Below, piece after piece: positions 6,272 through 10,536 of a stretch of DNA of 10,536 nt. The DNA lies in contig PBAA01000008.1 in assembly GCA_002715785.1 (NCBI GenBank), positions 11,099 to 21,634 on the forward strand. The letters run 5' to 3'. Numbering within the stretch: position 1 is the first letter of the stretch; the number at the start of each line of letters is the position of its first letter. The translations under genes were made by a program, and so were the position numbers. Below the pieces are notes generated by a model. It saw only the letters and a list, made by a program, of their open reading frames with translations. It did not search any database and was not told where the DNA came from. Source of the stretch: Gammaproteobacteria bacterium (GTDB taxonomy: Bacteria > Pseudomonadota > Gammaproteobacteria > Pseudomonadales > Azotimanducaceae).

Positions 6272-7537
6272 TTAAGCCTCTACTGCGAATGTCGGTAATT
6301 TTTTCGCAATGAGTTGTGCTTTCAATCGCGTGTACTGCGGCAGCCCTTGTTTGTACTTCGGATAATCCTCGCCACGAATTAACGGCGCTAAATAACGCCG
6401 TGCACGCGCGGTAATACCAAATCCATCCCGCGAAATGTATGACTTCGGCATCCTGCGTTCTACATTCGCGACCCGATGAAGGGGCGCTTCACCCACCGTC
6501 CACCGATACGGCAAATCCGACGTTCTGCGAATCGTCACCATAATCCCGTCTCTCCCCCGAACCGCATGTTCAACAGCCGCTTTACCCACCGCGTACGCCT
6601 GATCAACATCGGTTTTTGATGCGATGTGACGAGCGGCCCGCTGCAGGTAATCGGCAACCGCCCAATGATACTTATAACCGTGTTTATCGTTGATCATCGC
6701 CGCGATTGTCGGCGCAACTCCGCCCAACTGGACATGACCAAACGCATCAAGCTTACCGGCATCCGCGAGAAACCGTCCGTTGGTATAACGCGCGCCTTCC
6801 GAGACGACGATGACACAAAACCCACGCGTATCGACGGTGTTTTTCACCTTTTTAAGAAACCTAGCCCTCGAGAAAGGTACTTCTGGGAATACGATGACAT
6901 GCGGGGCGTCGTCTGGCCGCTCAGCGGCCAGACCGCTCGCCGCCGCTATCCAACCTGCATGTCGACCCATGACCTCCATGATGAAGACCTTAGTTGAGGT
7001 TTCACACATCGACGCCACATCCATTGCCGCTTCCCGCACAGAAACGGCAACGTATTTCGCCACGCTGCCAAAACCCGGGCAGGTATCGGTAAACGGGAGG
7101 TCATTGTCGACGGTTTTAGGAATGCCCACGCACTGGATGGGGTACCCCAATCGTTTCCCAAGTTGTGAAACTTTATGCGCAGTATCCTGAGAGTCTCCAC
7201 CGCCGTTGTAAAAAAAATACCCGATATCATGTGCACGGAATACCTCGATTAAGCGGTGATATTCGCGTTCGTTTTCTTCGAGCGATTTGAGTTTGTACCG
7301 GCACGAACCAAAAGCGCCACTTGGGGTAGACCGAAGCCCTGCTATTGCGCGCGCGCTTTCTCTGCCTGTATCTATCAATTCTTCTGTAAGCGCGCCAAGA
7401 ATCCCGTTATTGGCCCCAAAAACGCGCCCAATCACATCTTTGTGCTTGCGCGCCGTTTCGATGACACCGCAAGCACTGGCATTGATCACTGCGGTAACCC
7501 CGCCCGACTGCGCGTACAGGGCATTTCTTCGCGACAT
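6272..7537 (-). CDS. pfp: 6-phosphofructokinase, probably pyrophosphate-dependent
   Basis: The enzyme phosphorylates fructose 6-phosphate to fructose 1,6-bisphosphate. When PPi is the donor the reaction is reversible and can serve glycolysis or gluconeogenesis. The protein has 421 residues. It starts N-A-L-Y-A-Q-S-G-G-V-T-A-V-I-N, the phosphate-binding start of the family. The donor site reads G-G-G-D-S-Q-D-T (112-119), with Asp115 where ATP enzymes have Gly. The catalytic segment is G-I-P-K-T-V-D-N-D-L (138-147), with Lys141 in place of Gly and Asp144 as base. Asp and Lys at these two sites are the hallmarks of PPi-dependent enzymes. M-G-R-H-A-G-W (190-196) is the substrate-binding motif. 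The ATG at 7537 has GGGGGAAG 5 bases upstream; an in-frame TTG at 7552 lies inside that ribosome site and is unlikely. The gene is tail-to-tail with hppA, 66 bases apart. A non-phosphofructokinase sugar substrate (such as sedoheptulose 7-phosphate) is possible in this group. Confidence 0.9.
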   Translation of the reverse strand: MSRRNALYAQSGGVTAVINASACGVIETARKHKDVIGRVFGANNGILGALTEELIDTGRESARAIAGLRSTPSGAFGSCRYKLKSLEENEREYHRLIEVFRAHDIGYFFYNGGGDSQDTAHKVSQLGKRLGYPIQCVGIPKTVDNDLPFTDTCPGFGSVAKYVAVSVREAAMDVASMCETSTKVFIMEVMGRHAGWIAAASGLAAERPDDAPHVIVFPEVPFSRARFLKKVKNTVDTRGFCVIVVSEGARYTNGRFLADAGKLDAFGHVQLGGVAPTIAAMINDKHGYKYHWAVADYLQRAARHIASKTDVDQAYAVGKAAVEHAVRGRDGIMVTIRRTSDLPYRWTVGEAPLHRVANVERRMPKSYISRDGFGITARARRYLAPLIRGEDYPKYKQGLPQYTRLKAQLIAKKLPTFAVEA

Positions 7538-7542
7538 CGAGA

Positions 7543-7550
7543 CTTCCCCC
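7543..7550 (-). promoter_or_regulatory. Ribosome binding site of the phosphofructokinase gene
   Basis: GGGGGAAG on the minus strand ends 5 bases before the ATG at 7537. It selects that ATG over the TTG at 7552, which would lie within the site. Confidence 0.55.
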
Positions 7551-7606
7551 AAAGGGTGAAAGGCGGGATTCTCAGGGATCGGAACAATTTATGCGACAAT
7601 TTCCGC

Positions 7607-8104
7607 ATGCTCGCCGTTGTTCAGTTGTTTTGGAACATCGCCCTGTTTCGGGATGGCCCGGAAAATGCGCCTTCGCACCCCTACTTCATTGTTTTGTTGG
7701 TCGCACTGCAAACAGTACTCACCGTCATCACCCAATTGCTCGCACCAGGTGGGATGTCTGAAAGTTCTAGTCTTAGTGAAGTACAACTCCAACCCATTTT
7801 CGGCGCGCTCGCCGTCACCGCGCTCATGACATGGGGCGCGCTCCGAATCAGCGGGCTTCATCGACGGTTCTATCAAACTTTCGCCTCGATGACCGGCGTT
7901 GACCTTCTCCTGGGTACGCTGATGTTAATCGTGCTTCAGCTCACCGGAATTACCCTGATCGCGTTCCCCTTCCTTCTTTGGAGCCTCGCCGCGGCGGGGT
8001 TCATTCTTCACCGAGCAATGGGCGTTGACATGACGCGGGCCGTTGGCATCGCGCTCCTCATCGCAATTGCGAGTTACACCGTAAGCTCAGCGCTAGCGAC
8101 ATGA
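7607..8104 (+). CDS. Small multi-pass membrane protein of unknown function, coupled to mpl
   Basis: The function is not recognised. The 165-residue product has a short N-terminal part containing A-L-F-R-D-G-P-E-N-A-P-S-H-P. Hydrophobic segments follow at about 26-46, 62-81, 97-118, 119-136 and 144-164, giving four or five membrane spans. The pattern is like small Yip1-type or uncharacterised proteobacterial membrane proteins with an N-terminal L-R-x-G-P-x-x-x-P motif, but this is recalled, not searched. The frame is open far upstream (from 7256), but that part is antisense to the phosphofructokinase gene, so the ATG at 7607 is chosen; no good ribosome site precedes it. The TGA overlaps the mpl ATG (ATGA, 8101-8104), so the two genes are translationally coupled. 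The 69 bases between the two divergent starts hold no confident promoter pair. Confidence 0.75.
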   Translation: MLAVVQLFWNIALFRDGPENAPSHPYFIVLLVALQTVLTVITQLLAPGGMSESSSLSEVQLQPIFGALAVTALMTWGALRISGLHRRFYQTFASMTGVDLLLGTLMLIVLQLTGITLIAFPFLLWSLAAAGFILHRAMGVDMTRAVGIALLIAIASYTVSSALAT

Positions 8105-9501
8105 TTGAGCACGTCTACTTTCTCGGCATCGGTGGCACGCTCATGGGTAGCTTGGCGTTGCTCGCGAAGGAATCTGGCTTTGACGTGGCTGGGTCAGACG
8201 GCCCTATTTATCCACCGATGAGCGAACAGCTAGCGAATGCTGGGATCGCGGTCAACCAAGGCTTCGACCCATCGGACCTAGACCCGACGCCCGATAAAAT
8301 CGTTATCGGTAACGCTAAGCTCCCGCGCGGCGATCCCGCCGTGGAATTCGTGCTCAACCAAAATCTCGACTACACGTCGGGTGCCGCGTGGCTCGGTGAA
8401 AACATTTTGCGAGATCGATGGGTGATTGCAATCGCGGGAACTCACGGGAAAACCACAACAACGAGCATGGTTGCGTGGATTCTGGATTACGCCGGACTTA
8501 ACCCGGGATTCCTGATCGGCGGTGTGCCAACGAACTTTGGCATATCAGCACGCCTCGGAGAGAGCCCGTTTTTCGTGGTTGAAGCTGATGAATACGACAC
8601 TTCCTATTTCGATCGACGGTCAAAGTTCGTCCACTACCGTCCTAAAACGTTGGCTATCAATAACCTAGAATACGACCACGCGGATATTTTTGATGATCTC
8701 GCCGCCATCCAAACTCAGTTCCACCACCTCGTCCGTACGGTTCCCAGCGATGGATTGATTATCGCCCCACAGCAATCGTCGGCCGTTGACGAAGTGTTGA
8801 AACAAGGCTGTTGGACACCCGTCTCCAGATTTGCCGCGGTAAAAGAAAAGGGCATTCGACGGATCGACATAGACAATGGTGACCTGTGGCACGCGTCCGC
8901 GATGAAAGCCGATGGAAGCGGCTTCACCGTCGCCTTAGACAATACCGACCTAGGAGCGGTCACCTGGTCGCTACTCGGTATGCACAATGTCGATAACGCG
9001 TTGAGCGCGATTGCCGCATCTCGCCACGTCGGTGTTCCCACCAACGTTGCCATCGAAGCATTGAGTCGCTTTGGAGGCGTCAAACGACGCATGGAGCTCT
9101 TTGCCGAGAAAGATGGACTGAGGTGTTACGACGATTTTGCTCACCATCCCTCCGCGATTCGCACGACGCTCCAAGGCCTTCGGAACCACGTCGGCAACGA
9201 GCACATCTTGGCGATCGTCGAACCGCGAACACACACAATGTCACTTGGCACCCTGCGCGATGATCTCTGCCATTGCGCGGCGCCAGCAGACGAGGTCATC
9301 TGGTTTCGAAACGAAAGCATGCAGTGGGACTTAACCGAGTTAGTGAATCGGAGCCTAACGGCGGCTTCGGTCGAAAACGATATTGATCGACTCGTCGATC
9401 GAATCAGCGCGCACGTCGGCGATACCTGTCACGTCGTGATTATGAGCAATGGCGGTTTTGGTGGTATCTACCAAAAAATCAGCCAACGACTATCTGCGTG
9501 A
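8101..9501 (+). CDS. mpl: UDP-N-acetylmuramate:L-alanyl-gamma-D-glutamyl-meso-diaminopimelate ligase
   Basis: Mpl attaches the tripeptide recovered from old peptidoglycan to UDP-MurNAc in the cytoplasm, returning it to cell wall synthesis. The protein has 466 residues, close to the E. coli length. It belongs to the Mur ligase family, with a UDP-binding Rossmann start (L-G-I-G-G-T-L-M-G, 8-16), the ATP loop G-T-H-G-K-T-T (113-119), the Mur ligase acidic motif E-A-D-E-Y-D (161-166), N-N-L-E-Y-D-H-A-D-I-F (188-198) and M-H-N-V-D-N-A (294-300). The C-terminal domain has D-D-F-A-H-H-P (344-350), E-P-R-T-H-T-M (374-380) and M-S-N-G-G-F-G-G (448-455). S-K-F-V-H-Y and D-D-F-A-H-H-P-x-A separate Mpl from MurC. 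The ATG overlaps the stop of the upstream membrane protein gene. Gap to the next gene is 77 bases without a clear terminator. Confidence 0.97.
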   Translation: MIEHVYFLGIGGTLMGSLALLAKESGFDVAGSDGPIYPPMSEQLANAGIAVNQGFDPSDLDPTPDKIVIGNAKLPRGDPAVEFVLNQNLDYTSGAAWLGENILRDRWVIAIAGTHGKTTTTSMVAWILDYAGLNPGFLIGGVPTNFGISARLGESPFFVVEADEYDTSYFDRRSKFVHYRPKTLAINNLEYDHADIFDDLAAIQTQFHHLVRTVPSDGLIIAPQQSSAVDEVLKQGCWTPVSRFAAVKEKGIRRIDIDNGDLWHASAMKADGSGFTVALDNTDLGAVTWSLLGMHNVDNALSAIAASRHVGVPTNVAIEALSRFGGVKRRMELFAEKDGLRCYDDFAHHPSAIRTTLQGLRNHVGNEHILAIVEPRTHTMSLGTLRDDLCHCAAPADEVIWFRNESMQWDLTELVNRSLTAASVENDIDRLVDRISAHVGDTCHVVIMSNGGFGGIYQKISQRLSA

Positions 9502-9578
9502 TCGAAAGCCGCTCACAGGATGCGTACATTCTGTCTTGGCGTTGCCCATCGACCATTATCCCGTAAGAATCGCCCGAG

Positions 9579-10487
9579 ATGGAATTATCAATTGCCAATA
9601 CCGAAAAAATCGTTGATTTTTCCATCGATCGTGGATGGCTTCACGGCCAGTTGAGGTTGGCCGAAATCGCGGGGGAAGGGAACATGAACCGTACCCTGCG
9701 GATCGTCACGGACGCCGATTCTATTGTTCTGAAGCAGTCCGTACCTTTCGTCGCGAAATATCCTGATATCCCTGCGCCCATCGACCGGGATCGTGTCGAA
9801 GCTGCTTTCTATCAGGCTCTCGAAGGGATGCCTATAGCGTCCAAGATGCCGAGATTTCTCGGACACGCGCCCGAGTACCATCTATTGGCCTTCGAAGATC
9901 TTGGCCCGGCCTCGGATTGCACCGACGCATATAGTGGTATGGCGATCGATTCCGATATACCACAACTCCTTTCGTGGCTTCGCGATTTACACCAGTTGCA
10001 CATCGAATCGCCTGTGTTCACCAACCGAGACATGCGAAAGCTCAATCATGCCCATATCTTCGAAATTCCCTTCGAAGATCACGGCTCGCCCGATGTTGCT
10101 CAGCGAGCGAAAGAGCTGGGAAACGCATATTTGAGCGATGGGCCTACATTACTTCACGGCGATTACTACCCAGGTAGTTGGCTGCGCACGACCCAGGGCA
10201 TTCGCATCATCGACCCAGAATTCGCATTTACCGGAGCGGCAGAATTCGATGTGGGCGTATTTGCAGCACACTTGGCTTTCACCGGATTGGACGATGCCGC
10301 GATTCGAAAGGCGCTTGGCCAGTACCAATCAACCAAACCCTTCGACTTGCGTCTTGCTCTGGGGTTCGCTGGGGTCGAAGTTTTACGGAGACTCTGGGGT
10401 ATCGCCAAATTACCCTTGCCCGATAACCAGATTGACCGCGAATCGGTGTGGATCGAGTGGGCGATCGCGCTCGTTCTCGACGGATGA
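9579..10487 (+). CDS. Methylthioribose-kinase-like phosphotransferase (APH fold)
   Basis: This is a small-molecule kinase of the aminoglycoside phosphotransferase/protein-kinase-like fold. The glycine-rich loop is G-E-G-N-M-N-R-T-L (32-40). The ATP lysine is Lys52 in I-V-L-K-Q-S. The catalytic loop is L-L-H-G-D-Y-Y-P-G-S-W-L with Asp195. The metal site is I-D-P-E-F-A-F with Asp212 and Glu214. The D-P-E-F-A-F motif, G-S after the catalytic loop and the G-x-G-N-x-N loop are like 5-methylthioribose kinase (MtnK). However, the protein is 302 residues against about 400 for MtnK, so it is a related branch and not clearly MtnK. Its stop overlaps the start of a nucleoside hydrolase gene (ATGA), which suggests a pentose or nucleoside-derived sugar as substrate. 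The ATG at 9579 has a weak ribosome site. No mtnA or mtnN is visible. The exact substrate is unknown. Confidence 0.8.
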   Translation: MELSIANTEKIVDFSIDRGWLHGQLRLAEIAGEGNMNRTLRIVTDADSIVLKQSVPFVAKYPDIPAPIDRDRVEAAFYQALEGMPIASKMPRFLGHAPEYHLLAFEDLGPASDCTDAYSGMAIDSDIPQLLSWLRDLHQLHIESPVFTNRDMRKLNHAHIFEIPFEDHGSPDVAQRAKELGNAYLSDGPTLLHGDYYPGSWLRTTQGIRIIDPEFAFTGAAEFDVGVFAAHLAFTGLDDAAIRKALGQYQSTKPFDLRLALGFAGVEVLRRLWGIAKLPLPDNQIDRESVWIEWAIALVLDG

Positions 10488-10536
10488 ACCTCATTATCGA
10501 CACTGACGTCGCGCTGGGTGTCGTCCACGAAGATCG
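10484..10536 (+). CDS. Nucleoside hydrolase (IUNH family), N-terminal fragment (cut by window edge)
   Basis: Only 17 codons are present, reading M-N-L-I-I-D-T-D-V-A-L-G-V-V-H-E-D. The hydrophobic strand followed by D-T-D is the start of the calcium-binding aspartate cluster of inosine-uridine nucleoside hydrolases, which split the N-glycosidic bond of nucleosides to free ribose and a base. In the branch with D-T-D-x-A-L-G the remaining aspartates come after an insertion, so they would lie just past the window edge. The ATG overlaps the kinase stop (ATGA), giving tight coupling. The call rests on a very short stretch plus context. Confidence 0.6.
   Translation, partial: MNLIIDTDVALGVVHED

Noticed and set aside
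7256..7606. Upstream extension of the membrane protein frame by 117 codons
   Set aside because: It is wholly or mostly antisense to the well-supported phosphofructokinase gene and its start region; its composition is arginine- and cysteine-rich with no membrane or domain pattern.
9579..10487. Reading the kinase as an aminoglycoside resistance enzyme
   Set aside because: The fold is shared, but D-P-E-F-A-F and the G-S catalytic loop fit the methylthioribose kinase side, and the partner gene is a nucleoside hydrolase.

Overview
The window reads as chromosomal DNA of a Gram-negative bacterium, most likely a gammaproteobacterium. The main evidence is the dsbD-aroQ-accB-prmA gene order, which matches the Pseudomonas-type neighbourhood except for one missing gene. 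A proteobacterial-type murein peptide ligase (Mpl), an outer-membrane-type lipoprotein and a periplasmic copper chaperone agree with this. The genus cannot be read from the sequence. No tRNA, rRNA, insertion sequence, CRISPR array or phage gene was seen. Coding density is high, and the longest gap is about 216 bases (3944-4159).

Left part, minus strand (1-2743). Reading in the direction of transcription: a DsbD-family membrane thiol reductase, type II 3-dehydroquinase (aroQ), the biotin carboxyl carrier protein (accB), and the first 37 codons of prmA (ribosomal protein L11 methyltransferase), cut by the window edge. The accC gene usually found between accB and prmA is absent; the two genes are only 6 bases apart.

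Middle part, plus strand (2833-6205). Divergent from dsbD lies a two-gene unit: a TPR-like lipoprotein overlapping a PCu(A)C copper chaperone that carries the complete H-x10-M-x21-H-x-M site. This places copper and thiol handling of the cell envelope side by side. After a 216-base gap with a possible promoter and leader hairpin comes hppA, a full-length membrane H+-pyrophosphatase with the K+-independent signature.

Right part. Convergent with hppA is a phosphofructokinase with the residues of the pyrophosphate-dependent type. The two genes together suggest a pyrophosphate economy in which PPi drives sugar phosphorylation and is interconverted with the proton gradient. Divergent from it is a small uncharacterised multi-pass membrane protein whose stop overlaps the start of mpl (murein tripeptide recycling). 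The window ends with a methylthioribose-kinase-like phosphotransferase whose stop overlaps the start of a nucleoside hydrolase, cut after 17 codons. This pair looks like an uncharacterised nucleoside/pentose salvage unit.

The observations most worth following are the accC-less acc operon, the kinase/nucleoside hydrolase pair, and the pyrophosphatase/PPi-phosphofructokinase neighbourhood.
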